28,440 nt of DNA, taken from positions 1 through 28,440 of IMG/VR virus record IMGVR_UViG_3300009159_000236, one strand, 5' to 3'. The stretch is from a virus. The position numbers and the translations under genes were made by a program. Under the pieces are notes generated by a model. The model was not told the DNA's origin. It worked only from the letters and a program-made list of their open reading frames with translations, and searched no databases. Shown here piece after piece: positions 6,528-16,006 of the stretch. Position 1 is the first letter of the stretch, and each line of letters opens with the position of its first letter.

Positions 6528-9500
6528 TTAACTCAATGCAATGATTAGGGGTGTTACTGTATTTAACAGACTTTGACTGAACGCCCTTCCAGAAATAGTA
6601 CCAGTTAATTGATTAATTACAACGCCATCACCAATTTGGAAGTTACCGCCTTGATTTGTACTGGTATAAACAACTTGTCCACCATTACGTTTATCAGTTT
6701 CATTTTCCTGAATAGTAACTCCACCCAATGCGGGTTTTGCAGTATTAATATCTGTACCAGATCCTACCCATTCAAGTGAAATTGATGTTGCAATCTGAAG
6801 GCTGATTCTTGAGAAATAAACTGTCGTACCAGGATCAACACTATTATTTAGATTCTGTGTCAGAATAACAGTTGAGATGCCAGAAACAGGAAGTGTTGCA
6901 GTTTGAATCGTATAATATAAAGGATATAATACTGCTGTTGCATCACCACCAACTCCAGATCCTCCAGGAGCATTGGAAATTGTTACATTAGGAACTGTTG
7001 AATATTGACTTCCAGTACTAATAACATCAATGGAAGTTATAATACCATTTTCATCCACATTTGCGGATGCTTCTGCACGAATTCCACTAGGACCTTCTGG
7101 AAAATCAATTGTCACATTTGGTGGATTAAGTTGACTATATCCACTTCCACCATTAGTAACTTGAAGAGAATTTATTTGATAATATAATTCTCCAAAATAA
7201 ATTGCCTGACCATCATATGGACGTTGCCCGCCCAATCCAGAAATTGTCACAGTATCAGTTTCAATTTCAGCACTATTAACTACTTCACCAGTATAACGGT
7301 AAATTGATTTTGTCTCATAATCTCCAACACCATCAGATACTAGTCCATAGTTTCCGAATGAACAGTTGGAGTTTGTAATGTCGCATTGTCCACCAGACTT
7401 AGTAAAGATGCCAATATCATCGCAAATTGTAAAGATCGAAACTAACTGAGAATATGCACCATTTGTAATTGAGCATCCAATTCCACCTTGATTGTATTGT
7501 GTATAAGAGTCAACACTCATGGTCCCAGTTACACCAATATCTTCTGCCTCTCCAGGTTCTGCGTTAAATCCATCAACTCTCATTCCAATACTATCTGGAA
7601 TAAAGTTTGTACAGTTTCTAATATAAGGACCTTGAGTAATAGGACCAACACCCTTAGAATATGGAGGAAGAACTACGCCACCAGTAACATACTTATGTGC
7701 CATTGGTGCTGTACCAACGTTAACAGTAAATGTACTTCCAGTGCCAACAACACTTAATACTCTAAAATCATATCCATTATTTCCTGTTGGATAGATTGTA
7801 GTTGTTCCAGAACCACTTAAACAAGAAAACTCCAAATCACGAATGGTTACAAAATCTCCAACTCTCACATTCAAATTTGGAGCAGTGATTGTGGTAATTC
7901 CAGTTAAATTATTATATGATGCAGTGGTAACACCTACTGAACGATTTATAATATATCCTCCAGAAACATATGTATGTGGAATAGTACTAATTCCAGTATA
8001 GATGTCAAATGTCCCATTTGGATAGACTTTTTCAATATAAAACTCATATCCATATCTTCCAGATGGGAATAATTGAGTCGATGTTGGTCCACCAGATGAA
8101 CAAGAGAAAAGTAAATCACGGACTTCGATAATATCACCCTTTTTCAAAGAGAATCCTTGTGATGTAATTGTTGTTTTACCACTCTTTTCATCATAAATTG
8201 CATTTTGAATTTTTCTAATCGAATCAAATCCAGATCCCCTATTTCCGGGATATGTGGTATTAAATCCAACATATGCAAATGCTGTAGATCCAAATCCTAC
8301 AATTGAAGTTACAATGCCAACACAAGATTTTAATGCTGATGCAACATCGGCACACGAAGCAATAACATCATTAAATCCGGTTTTAGGATCAACTTGCATT
8401 GCAAGATCTTTGATTTGTGTGTATTGATTTTGGAAGTTTGTGTATTTTTGAATTGTTCCACCCGAAACATAAGTATGTGGTAAGGTTGATTGTCCAACTA
8501 CAACTTCAAATGTGTTCACTCCAACTATAGATTTAACTGGGAAAATATACCCAAGATTTCCACTTGGATATAATAATGTTCCAGGTCCAGAAGGGCAAGT
8601 GAATCCAAGACCAGCAATCTTTACTGGATCATTTTTAGTCAATCCGTGGTTTATTGCGGTTATAGTTGTAATACCTGTATTTGCATCATACACAGCATTT
8701 ACCACAGTGGTTCCCAATCCAACAGGATAACCTCCCCAGGAGCAGTTATTAATTACGGCTCGGGCAATATTGAATGAATAATTAAATGTTGAGATTGTTT
8801 GTTGAACTTCTCCAGGATTATGAAGAATTTGTGGAATTAGATTCCAATTAGAATCATAATAAGCTTTACCTGCCGCAACCGATCTAGAGTTTCCACCTCT
8901 TGTAATATCATGAATTATACACTTCCATACCGATCTAACATCATCTGAACAATCTCCACTTTCAAGTACAACACCATAACGAACTGATGGTGCAGTTAAT
9001 GTACTTGCTGCCCCAATCATATTGGTCACAATACCGACAAGTTGGCGAATAGTTGTTCCGACACCAACACATCCACCATTTACAATAATTACCGATGCAT
9101 CTTTGATTTGGGAAACACTACCAATTCCAGATTGATATGAAATTGGAGGAGTATAATTATTAATCACATGAGTTGCAATTCCTGCAGCATAATTTAGTGC
9201 AGCAATTGTTGCTCTTTGAGTTGCAATACCAGTAATATGAATTAGACCACCAGAACTATTGAAATATGAATATCCCGCACCAATTGATTTGCGATTACTG
9301 TTTGCCTTAAGATCATAAGAAACAGCATTCATAATGCTGACAACATCTTCCCTACAGTTTGTATAATCTCCGCTTGATAATGTAAATCCATATCCAACAG
9401 GTGATGTTAAGAATCCAACTGCTTCTGCAGAAATATAATTTAAGTTCTTATCAATTAGTCTTGCAGCATCTTGCTCTCTGTGACTGCCTGCAAATCCACT

Positions 9501-12500
9501 AAATCCACTTGTTAAGAATCCAACAGATTCTTTTGCAATATAATCTAAATTCAAACGAATCATTCTTGCTGCATCAAAGAATCTATCTGTCGCCACACCA
9601 GATAGTGGTTGTAAAGAAACGACAGCAGATCCACTGGTCATATTTGGTCCAATGAAACTTATATTAGTAATGTGGCATCCATTGTTTACATAGAATAGAT
9701 CCTGATCTGGATATTGTGGTGTTACTACACAGTTACGAAGTTCTGTTCCCTGTACTGATACTGTTTTTGCCAGAACAATTGGATTATTTTCAACATATAC
9801 TCCCGGAAATACTTTAATTGTGTCTCCAAACAAAGCAACAGAGGCAGCTGATTTGATAGTTCTTTTTGGATAATTTTCTGCTAATCCAGTATTATCATCA
9901 TTACCAGTTTGAGAAACATAAATTGTTTTTCCAATTGGACGATATGCATCAACAGTTACCCTACCTTTTCCTGGATTTTGTGTTGAGGTAATATCAATAC
10001 CAATACCAGGTACTAATTGCGTTACAATTCCAACTAGATTTACACCACTACCAAAATATTCCGTGGAAGTTGTTGTTCCTACAACTGTTAAAGTATTTGT
10101 TACAATACTTGTTCCAATACCAACACTACCGGATGATGGATTATAAACTAATTTTTTAGAAGAAACATATTCATTATTTGTTGTTCCACTTGTTTGTTTT
10201 ACGAATGTTAGATAATCAACTTCATTGGTAGTATTATTGTCTTCTAATACTATGACTCCAGAACCAGGAATTCCTTGAAGACCTTGGTTTCCTTGAGTAC
10301 CTTGGCGTCCTTGAGTACCTTGAGTACCTTGAGTACCTTGAGGACCTTGAAAAGATGCTGCACCCTGAAGTCCTTGATTAGCCTGAAGACCTTGGCGACC
10401 TTGAGTACCTTGAACACCTTGATTACCCTGAGTACCTTGAACACCTTGATTACCCTGAGTACCTTGAGTACCCTGAGTCCCTTGAAAAGATGCTGCACCC
10501 TGAAGTCCTTGATTACCTTGTGTACCTTGTGTACCTTGATTACCTTGAGTTCCTTGGAAATTACTTAAAAATCCTTGAACACCTTGGTTTCCTTGAGTGC
10601 CTTGAGTGCCTTGAGCACTTTGTTGTCCTTGAGTGCCTTGAAATCCCTGATTACCTTGTGTACCTTGTGTACCTTGATTACCTTGAGTACCTTGATTACC
10701 TTGAGTACCTTGGAAATTACTTAAAAATCCTTGAACACCTTGGTTTCCTTGAGTACCCTGGTCACCTTGAGTACCTTGGAATCCTTGAGTACCTTGAGCA
10801 CCTTGAGTACCTTGGAAATTACTTAATGGTCCTTGAAGTCCTTGGCGACCTTGATTACCTTGCGTACCTTGATTACCTTGCGTACCTTGATTACCTTGAG
10901 TTCCTTGACGACCCTGATTTCCTTGAGTACCTTGAGCACCAAGGCCTTGATTACCTTGAAGTCCCTGAGTACCTTGGAAATCACTTAATGGTCCTTGAAG
11001 TCCTTGAGTTCCTTGGAAATTACTTAATGTACCTTGATTTCCTTGAGTACCCTGGCGCCCTTGAGCACCCTGAGTACCTTGAGTACCTTGGGCACCTTGA
11101 GTTCCTTGGAAATTACTTAAAAATCCTTGAACACCTTGACGACCTTGGGGACCTTGAATACCTTGAGCACTTTGTTGACCTTGAGTACCTTGAGTACCTT
11201 GGAAATTACTTAATGTACCTTGGTTTCCTTGAGCACCTTGGTTTCCTTGAGCACCTTGAGTACCCTGGGACCCTTGAAAAGATGCTGCACCCTGAAGTCC
11301 TTGATTACCTAATCCTTGAGTACCTTGAGTACCTTGATCACCTTGAGTACCTTGATTTCCTTGAGTACCTTGGAATCCTTGATTTCCTTGTAGACCCTGG
11401 CGACCTTGATTTCCTTGTAGACCCTGGCGACCTTGGTTTCCTTGAGTACCTTGATTTCCTTGATTTCCTTGAAGACCTTGATTTCCTTGATTTCCTTGAT
11501 TTCCTTGAAGACCTTGGTTTCCTTGATTACCTTGAGTACCCTGGTCACCTTGAGTACCTTGGTTTCCTTGATTTCCTTGAGTACCTTGGCGCCCCTGGCG
11601 TCCCTGAGTACCTTGAGTACCCTGGTCACCTTGAGTACCTTGGTTTCCTTGATTACCTTGGGTGCCCTGGTCACCTTGAGTACCTTGGTTTCCTTGATTA
11701 CCCTGGCGACCTTGAGTACCTTGAGCACTTTGTTGACCTTGAAGACCTTGATTTCCTTGAATACCTTGATTGGAAAGTCCTTGAGTACCTTGGGCGCCCA
11801 CGCGCCCTTGAGCAGCTTGAGTACCCTGGCGACCCTGATTACCTTGGTTTCCCTGATTACCTTGGACACCTTGATCACCTTGAGTACCTTGGCGACCTTG
11901 AGTACCTTGGAAATTACTTAATGGTCCCTGAAGTCCTTGGCGACCTTGAGTACCTTGAAATCCTTGGCGACCTTGAGTACCTTGAGCACCCTGAGTACCC
12001 TGAAAATTACTCAAAAATCCCTGAACACCTTGATTTCCTTGAAGTCCTTGAGTACTTTGGTTTCCTTGAGTACCTTGGAAATCACTTAATGGTCCTTGAA
12101 GTCCTTGAAGTCCTTGAGTGCCTTGACGACCTTGAAGACCTTGAAGACCTTGAAGACCTTGATTACCTTGAGTACCTTGGAAATCACTTAATGGTCCTTG
12201 AAGACCTTGAAGACCTTGAAGACCTTGAAGACCTTGATTGCCTTGGTTTCCTTGAGTTCCTTGGTTTCCTTGAGTGCCTTGACGACCTTGAAGTCCTTGA
12301 TTACCTTGAAGACCTTGAAGACCTTGATTACCTTGAGTACCTTGGAAATCACTTAATGGTCCTTGAACACCTTGAACACCTTGAGTGCCCTGAGCACCTT
12401 GACGACCTTGAGTACCTTGGTCACCTTGAGTGCCTTGATTACCTTGAGAACCAAAACCACCAGTAAATCCTTGAGCACCTTGACGACCTTGAGTACCTTG

Positions 12501-12947
12501 GACACCTTGATCACCTTGAGTACCCTGAGTACCCTGATTGCCTTGGTTTCCTTGAGTACCTTGAGTACCTTGAGTACCTTGAAATCCTTGAGTACCTTGA
12601 GTACCCTGGAATCCTTGATTGCCCGGAGTACCTTGAAGTCCCTGTAGACCTTGGCGACCTTGAAGACCTTGAGTACCTTGTCCAGAAAATTGCCCACTTG
12701 TACCCTGAATAGCTTCGACGGATGCGTATCCTAGATTATTCCAAGGAGTAACTCCATCACCAAACTTAAAGCGATTAGTATCAGATTCAATACCTAAAGT
12801 ACCAGCTGATAAAATTTCATTTTCAGATTCCCATTCTGAAGCTAATTGATATTTACCATCTTGAAGATTTGGTGCAATAATATTTTTAAAAAAAGTTACC
12901 TTTTCATTAAAATAAGATTCATTTCCAAATACGGTAATATCTGCCAT
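6528..12947 (-). CDS. Giant collagen-like tail fibre with beta-helix domains, 2139 aa
   Basis: Residues about 1-75 carry a tail-fibre head motif (LGIESDTNRFKFGDG) resembling the N-terminal domain of phage tropism determinants. Residues about 81-895 are a Gly-X-Gln collagen-like rod with twelve xLSxFQ interruptions plus GLSNQG, GAASFQ and GQQSAQ variants. After a linker (YNPSSGSVGIGTS) comes a likely right-handed beta-helix starting at YVSQTGNDDNTG (about 1010). Next are two DAARxI/GFLTS repeats, two repeats around VSYDLKANSNRKS and IIHDITRGGNSRS, three Ig-sized repeats containing LPHTYVSGG-type motifs, and a second beta-helix-like stretch (about 1780-1900). It is one of the longest genes in the phage and probably the long receptor-binding fibre. 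Its ATG is 1 nt after the 184-aa spike gene ends. Confidence 0.82.
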   Translation of the reverse strand: MADITVFGNESYFNEKVTFFKNIIAPNLQDGKYQLASEWESENEILSAGTLGIESDTNRFKFGDGVTPWNNLGYASVEAIQGTSGQFSGQGTQGLQGRQGLQGLQGTPGNQGFQGTQGTQGFQGTQGTQGTQGNQGNQGTQGTQGDQGVQGTQGRQGAQGFTGGFGSQGNQGTQGDQGTQGRQGAQGTQGVQGVQGPLSDFQGTQGNQGLQGLQGNQGLQGRQGTQGNQGTQGNQGNQGLQGLQGLQGLQGPLSDFQGTQGNQGLQGLQGLQGRQGTQGLQGLQGPLSDFQGTQGNQSTQGLQGNQGVQGFLSNFQGTQGAQGTQGRQGFQGTQGRQGLQGPLSNFQGTQGRQGTQGDQGVQGNQGNQGNQGRQGTQAAQGRVGAQGTQGLSNQGIQGNQGLQGQQSAQGTQGRQGNQGNQGTQGDQGTQGNQGNQGTQGDQGTQGTQGRQGRQGTQGNQGNQGTQGDQGTQGNQGNQGLQGNQGNQGNQGLQGNQGNQGTQGNQGRQGLQGNQGRQGLQGNQGFQGTQGNQGTQGDQGTQGTQGLGNQGLQGAASFQGSQGTQGAQGNQGAQGNQGTLSNFQGTQGTQGQQSAQGIQGPQGRQGVQGFLSNFQGTQGAQGTQGTQGAQGRQGTQGNQGTLSNFQGTQGLQGPLSDFQGTQGLQGNQGLGAQGTQGNQGRQGTQGNQGTQGNQGTQGNQGRQGLQGPLSNFQGTQGAQGTQGFQGTQGDQGTQGNQGVQGFLSNFQGTQGNQGTQGNQGTQGTQGNQGFQGTQGQQSAQGTQGTQGNQGVQGFLSNFQGTQGNQGTQGTQGNQGLQGAASFQGTQGTQGTQGNQGVQGTQGNQGVQGTQGRQGLQANQGLQGAASFQGPQGTQGTQGTQGRQGTQGNQGLQGIPGSGVIVLEDNNTTNEVDYLTFVKQTSGTTNNEYVSSKKLVYNPSSGSVGIGTSIVTNTLTVVGTTTSTEYFGSGVNLVGIVTQLVPGIGIDITSTQNPGKGRVTVDAYRPIGKTIYVSQTGNDDNTGLAENYPKRTIKSAASVALFGDTIKVFPGVYVENNPIVLAKTVSVQGTELRNCVVTPQYPDQDLFYVNNGCHITNISFIGPNMTSGSAVVSLQPLSGVATDRFFDAARMIRLNLDYIAKESVGFLTSGFSGFAGSHREQDAARLIDKNLNYISAEAVGFLTSPVGYGFTLSSGDYTNCREDVVSIMNAVSYDLKANSNRKSIGAGYSYFNSSGGLIHITGIATQRATIAALNYAAGIATHVINNYTPPISYQSGIGSVSQIKDASVIIVNGGCVGVGTTIRQLVGIVTNMIGAASTLTAPSVRYGVVLESGDCSDDVRSVWKCIIHDITRGGNSRSVAAGKAYYDSNWNLIPQILHNPGEVQQTISTFNYSFNIARAVINNCSWGGYPVGLGTTVVNAVYDANTGITTITAINHGLTKNDPVKIAGLGFTCPSGPGTLLYPSGNLGYIFPVKSIVGVNTFEVVVGQSTLPHTYVSGGTIQKYTNFQNQYTQIKDLAMQVDPKTGFNDVIASCADVASALKSCVGIVTSIVGFGSTAFAYVGFNTTYPGNRGSGFDSIRKIQNAIYDEKSGKTTITSQGFSLKKGDIIEVRDLLFSCSSGGPTSTQLFPSGRYGYEFYIEKVYPNGTFDIYTGISTIPHTYVSGGYIINRSVGVTTASYNNLTGITTITAPNLNVRVGDFVTIRDLEFSCLSGSGTTTIYPTGNNGYDFRVLSVVGTGSTFTVNVGTAPMAHKYVTGGVVLPPYSKGVGPITQGPYIRNCTNFIPDSIGMRVDGFNAEPGEAEDIGVTGTMSVDSYTQYNQGGIGCSITNGAYSQLVSIFTICDDIGIFTKSGGQCDITNSNCSFGNYGLVSDGVGDYETKSIYRYTGEVVNSAEIETDTVTISGLGGQRPYDGQAIYFGELYYQINSLQVTNGGSGYSQLNPPNVTIDFPEGPSGIRAEASANVDENGIITSIDVISTGSQYSTVPNVTISNAPGGSGVGGDATAVLYPLYYTIQTATLPVSGISTVILTQNLNNSVDPGTTVYFSRISLQIATSISLEWVGSGTDINTAKPALGGVTIQENETDKRNGGQVVYTSTNQGGNFQIGDGVVINQLTGTISGRAFSQSLLNTVTPLIIALS
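7675..8700 (-). repeat. Three Ig-sized protein repeats inside the 2139-aa fibre
   Basis: Three modules of roughly 85-95 aa each contain: a start 'YDANTGITTIT' or 'YDEKSGKTTIT' or 'YNNLTGITTIT'; a centre of the type 'KIAGLGFTCPSG', 'EVRDLLFSCSSG' or 'TIRDLEFSCLSG'; then 'LYPSGN.GY'; and a closing 'PHTYVSGG' or 'AHKYVTGG'. Each keeps a single Cys at the same place. They span about 8455-8700, 7960-8225 and 7675-7935. DNA divergence is high, so the duplication is old. Confidence 0.7.
10262..12705 (-). repeat. Collagen-coding degenerate 9-bp repeat tract (2139-aa fibre)
   Basis: About 2.4 kb of CAAGGTACT-type units encoding Gln-Gly-X. Recurrent interruption cassettes encode xLSxFQ at about 12355, 12185, 12085, 12008, 11910, 11205, 11110, 11028, 10983, 10815, 10715 and 10558. 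The same cassette DNA appears in the 1570-aa fibre gene, showing exchange between the two tracts. Confidence 0.85.
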
Positions 12948-12948
12948 T

Positions 12949-13503
12949 TTATGAACCTATCACTGTAGTTTTTGCTATATCAAACGCTTTACCAACAATA
13001 TCTCCACCAACAAAACTTCCAGAAAATATTTGACTACCAAAAGATTGTTTAATCGCATTTCCAGTTAAAGCATCAATATCAGCTTTATTACCCTTCATTA
13101 AAATTCTACCAGATCCAGAATTTAATGTAATATTTCTTCCCGCTTTAATATCTACGTCTTCATCTGCATCTATCATTATATTTTTCCCCTTAATTCTAAC
13201 TGAACCATTTCTCATTGCTGTAATAGTAACATCTCCACTCATTCCCGCAATTACAATGTCTACCCCGTCACTACTTTCCTTATTTCCTGCAATAATTTCA
13301 ATATGCCTATCATTATAAATTCTATATGATACAGATTCAGTTAAACCGACAAGATTGACATCATTGTTGTCAGTTACTCCATAAAGAGCATAAACATTTG
13401 TTCCGTTGGATCCCATTTGGGGATTAGTAACGTCAATTCTAAACTTTGGACCTAAACTCCAAATATCTCTTGCTTCCCAATTTTGATTCGGTCTTTCTGC
13501 CAT
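12949..13503 (-). CDS. Baseplate central spike-type beta-helix protein, 184 aa
   Basis: The N-terminal part (MAERPNQNWEARDIWSLGPK) precedes a region of about residues 60-140 with regularly spaced short strands: YRIYNDRHIEIIAG, VDIVIAGMSGDVTITA, GSVRIKGKNIMIDAD, VDIKAGRNITLNSGSG. This V-x-I-x-A/G periodicity resembles the trimeric beta-helix of T4 gp5 C-terminal and P2-type spikes. It follows the gp5-like gene by 1 nt, so in this phage the spike helix appears to be a separate polypeptide instead of a gp5 C-terminal domain. The ATG at 13503 sits in the same AAAATGGCAG context as the next gene. Assignment to spike is inference from periodicity and position. Confidence 0.6.
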   Translation of the reverse strand: MAERPNQNWEARDIWSLGPKFRIDVTNPQMGSNGTNVYALYGVTDNNDVNLVGLTESVSYRIYNDRHIEIIAGNKESSDGVDIVIAGMSGDVTITAMRNGSVRIKGKNIMIDADEDVDIKAGRNITLNSGSGRILMKGNKADIDALTGNAIKQSFGSQIFSGSFVGGDIVGKAFDIAKTTVIGS

Positions 13504-13504
13504 T

Positions 13505-16006
13505 TTATGTTATACAGTCAACTACTATTTTTAATTCTCCCTGAGGAGTTGTTGAAAGTTCTCCAACAATTGGTTTTAATATTGCTCCAACACCAGTTTT
13601 CGATTTAATTTTAATAACTGGTAAATCTGATATTGTCATACTATTTATTGGTCGTCTCTGAGTAAGTTTTTTATTAGTATTGGTATTGGTACTAGAAACT
13701 GTTAGTCCAGGATTTTCTTGAATGATATTTGATATGATTTCTGGGGTCAGGGTGTCTTGTAAGGTTATGGAAACTGACGTAACAGTTCCAACATCATCAA
13801 CAATTAGATTGTAGGTATTATTATAATTATCAGTTCCGACATCTCCAGCATTGTATCCTATTCCACCATTAATAACTGCAACTCTAACAACACCATATGG
13901 TTTGTATTGTGGATTTGTTTCAGCAGTAGATACTGATGATTGGAAATTAACATCTCCTAAAGGATAATTTTCACCTTCTGATACCATATAAATCTCAACT
14001 ATTTCACCAGCATCATTAATTATTGATCTAGCAACAGCCCCATATCCTTGATTACAATTATCGACAAATTCTACAAATGGTGGATAACGATATCCCGATC
14101 CAGCATTATCTAATCTAACTCCAATTATACTTGCGGTTCTTTGTTCGGTAATATTATTATTGTTTAATACATTGTTAGCAAAATTTCCCAAAATTGCTGT
14201 TGCTGTTCCCCCAGATCCACCACCACCAAAAATACGAACTTTGGGAGGCCCACACGATGTTGGTTTCCCAGTATAACATCCCCCTAAAGGACTATTAGTT
14301 GCAGGGGTTTTTGTTCCTGCTCCAAAAATATCCCATTGACCATATTCTTGATTAAATGTGAAAGTTGGAGATGCTTCCGATAAAGTAGTATCTGTAATTG
14401 GAGAAATTAATGAAAAACTTGATCCAACATCATAATTTGTAGAAATTCCAGAATATGCCCTTTCAACAGAAATTTGATTGATTTTTGGATTTATTGAAGT
14501 AATTTTCATAATTTCAGAATTACTTGTAAGTAATCCATCAACTTCAAAACCATTCAAATTATCAAATAAAAGAGTATTATCGGTTTTAGTAACTATACTA
14601 GTTACTTTTCTTAATCCTACGTAATTATCTTTTACAATAGAATCATTTTCTTGAACATCTTTCACATATGGTGATAGTCCAACAGCTGCAGCAACATTCA
14701 TATTATCCAATATACTTTTAAAGGTGCTCTCTTCATTTTCGCTTGATTTTGCACCACTTCCAATAGTCCATTCTTTAACAAGTCCAGAACATTTTCCCTT
14801 TGATTGGTTGCAATCAAACAATCCACCAATAGATTTAATTGAATCAATGCCACTACGAAGAAAATTAGCAACATTAAACCCCCCAATTAAAGATAGGAGT
14901 TTTTGCACCCCATTTAAAGGTCCTGCAAGACCTTGAACAATCTTATTAATAATTCCATTCATAAATGCACCAGAAAATTGATTTCCAGCACATGTAACAA
15001 AGTTGTCAACATTATCTAAGACAGATTTTAAAAGATTTTTTACAATACTGCCAAGTCCACTTACAATTTTTCCAGCAACACATGGAATTGCTTCTTCCAA
15101 CTTTTTAACTGGATTAATCATAGCAGTTTGTGCTGCTACTCCTGCTAAATGTGCAATTCCAGGATTTAGTGTTGCTGCCAATACTTTTGCAAAAACTGTT
15201 TTAAATAATAATTGAAGACCTTTTTTAAGAAGTGGAATAAGTTTATTGAAAAGAGAGTTGAACATTTGTCCAACTATGTTATTTGCAATCGAAACTATTT
15301 TTTCAACCGAACGACTAATTTCTCCGGCAATATTTGAAACTTTTGAAACTCCATCAGATACCTTATCCAACAAATTAGTTACTTCAGTTATTATTCCCTT
15401 TACTGCAGTATCATCACAAGTATTTGCGAATACAATTTTTTTACCTACACCACTGTAATATGCAATTTCATCTTTAGTTTCTTTATTTGAATTTAATTTA
15501 TTAATAACCTTTGGCGGAACATCTCTTGGAGATTTCTGAGATGTTGAATTTGATTCACTTGTTTGACTATTATATACTTTACCATTTGGATCTGCAACAT
15601 TATCAGTATACCCAGTAAATGGAACGAATGGAGAAACATAGTCATTGGATGGAACTTGACTTGTTCTACCAAAAAGTCCCATAATTACAGGATTTTGTCC
15701 ATTATCTCCGTCCAAGAAAAATCCAAAAACAACATCACCAGGTCGAAGTTTGGGATTTGTTGAGTAATTTGCTGCGCCAGATCCAGAAGTTGTTGGAAGA
15801 AGAACTTGCGCCCAGGGCAAATCTTCATTCTTAAGTTCTACATTATTATATGGGTGATAACCCATAATACGAACTTTACAACGATTTCCCCATCCACCAC
15901 CATTAGTCTGCTTTCCTTGAGACTCAATTGGTGGAATTTGCCCAATCCACCAACGAAATCCATCTCTTCCTATAAAATTACTTTGAAGTAGTGATTGATC
16001 AATCAT
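13505..16006 (-). CDS. 5: gp5-like baseplate hub protein with OB-fold, lacking lysozyme domain, 833 aa
   Basis: Residues about 10-120 look like the gp5 N-terminal OB-fold: FRWWIGQIPP, WGNRCKVRIMGYHP, PWAQVLLPTTSG, LRPGDVVFGFFLDGDNGQNP and VIMGLFGR. This is the barrel that sits on gp27 in T4. Unlike T4 gp5 (575 aa), no lysozyme domain follows. Instead residues about 200-400 are long amphipathic or hydrophobic helices (VEKIVSIANNIVGQMFNSLF and similar) with scattered Cys, and residues 430-830 are Ser/Asn/Gly-rich beta-type sequence with repeated NAGSGYRYPP/NGGIGYNAGD-like stretches. The start overlaps the gp27-like stop by 4 nt (ATGA). Neighbours supply the missing parts: a lysozyme-bearing protein upstream and a beta-helix spike downstream. 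Confidence 0.78.
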   Translation of the reverse strand: MIDQSLLQSNFIGRDGFRWWIGQIPPIESQGKQTNGGGWGNRCKVRIMGYHPYNNVELKNEDLPWAQVLLPTTSGSGAANYSTNPKLRPGDVVFGFFLDGDNGQNPVIMGLFGRTSQVPSNDYVSPFVPFTGYTDNVADPNGKVYNSQTSESNSTSQKSPRDVPPKVINKLNSNKETKDEIAYYSGVGKKIVFANTCDDTAVKGIITEVTNLLDKVSDGVSKVSNIAGEISRSVEKIVSIANNIVGQMFNSLFNKLIPLLKKGLQLLFKTVFAKVLAATLNPGIAHLAGVAAQTAMINPVKKLEEAIPCVAGKIVSGLGSIVKNLLKSVLDNVDNFVTCAGNQFSGAFMNGIINKIVQGLAGPLNGVQKLLSLIGGFNVANFLRSGIDSIKSIGGLFDCNQSKGKCSGLVKEWTIGSGAKSSENEESTFKSILDNMNVAAAVGLSPYVKDVQENDSIVKDNYVGLRKVTSIVTKTDNTLLFDNLNGFEVDGLLTSNSEIMKITSINPKINQISVERAYSGISTNYDVGSSFSLISPITDTTLSEASPTFTFNQEYGQWDIFGAGTKTPATNSPLGGCYTGKPTSCGPPKVRIFGGGGSGGTATAILGNFANNVLNNNNITEQRTASIIGVRLDNAGSGYRYPPFVEFVDNCNQGYGAVARSIINDAGEIVEIYMVSEGENYPLGDVNFQSSVSTAETNPQYKPYGVVRVAVINGGIGYNAGDVGTDNYNNTYNLIVDDVGTVTSVSITLQDTLTPEIISNIIQENPGLTVSSTNTNTNKKLTQRRPINSMTISDLPVIKIKSKTGVGAILKPIVGELSTTPQGELKIVVDCIT

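Noticed and set aside
10490-12466. Plus-strand 658-codon open frame antisense to the collagen tract
   Set aside because: Its Leu/Glu/Tyr repeats are the mirror of Gly-X-Gln codons; the 9-bp unit leaves several frames open. It has no start context or non-repetitive domain, so it is a shadow.
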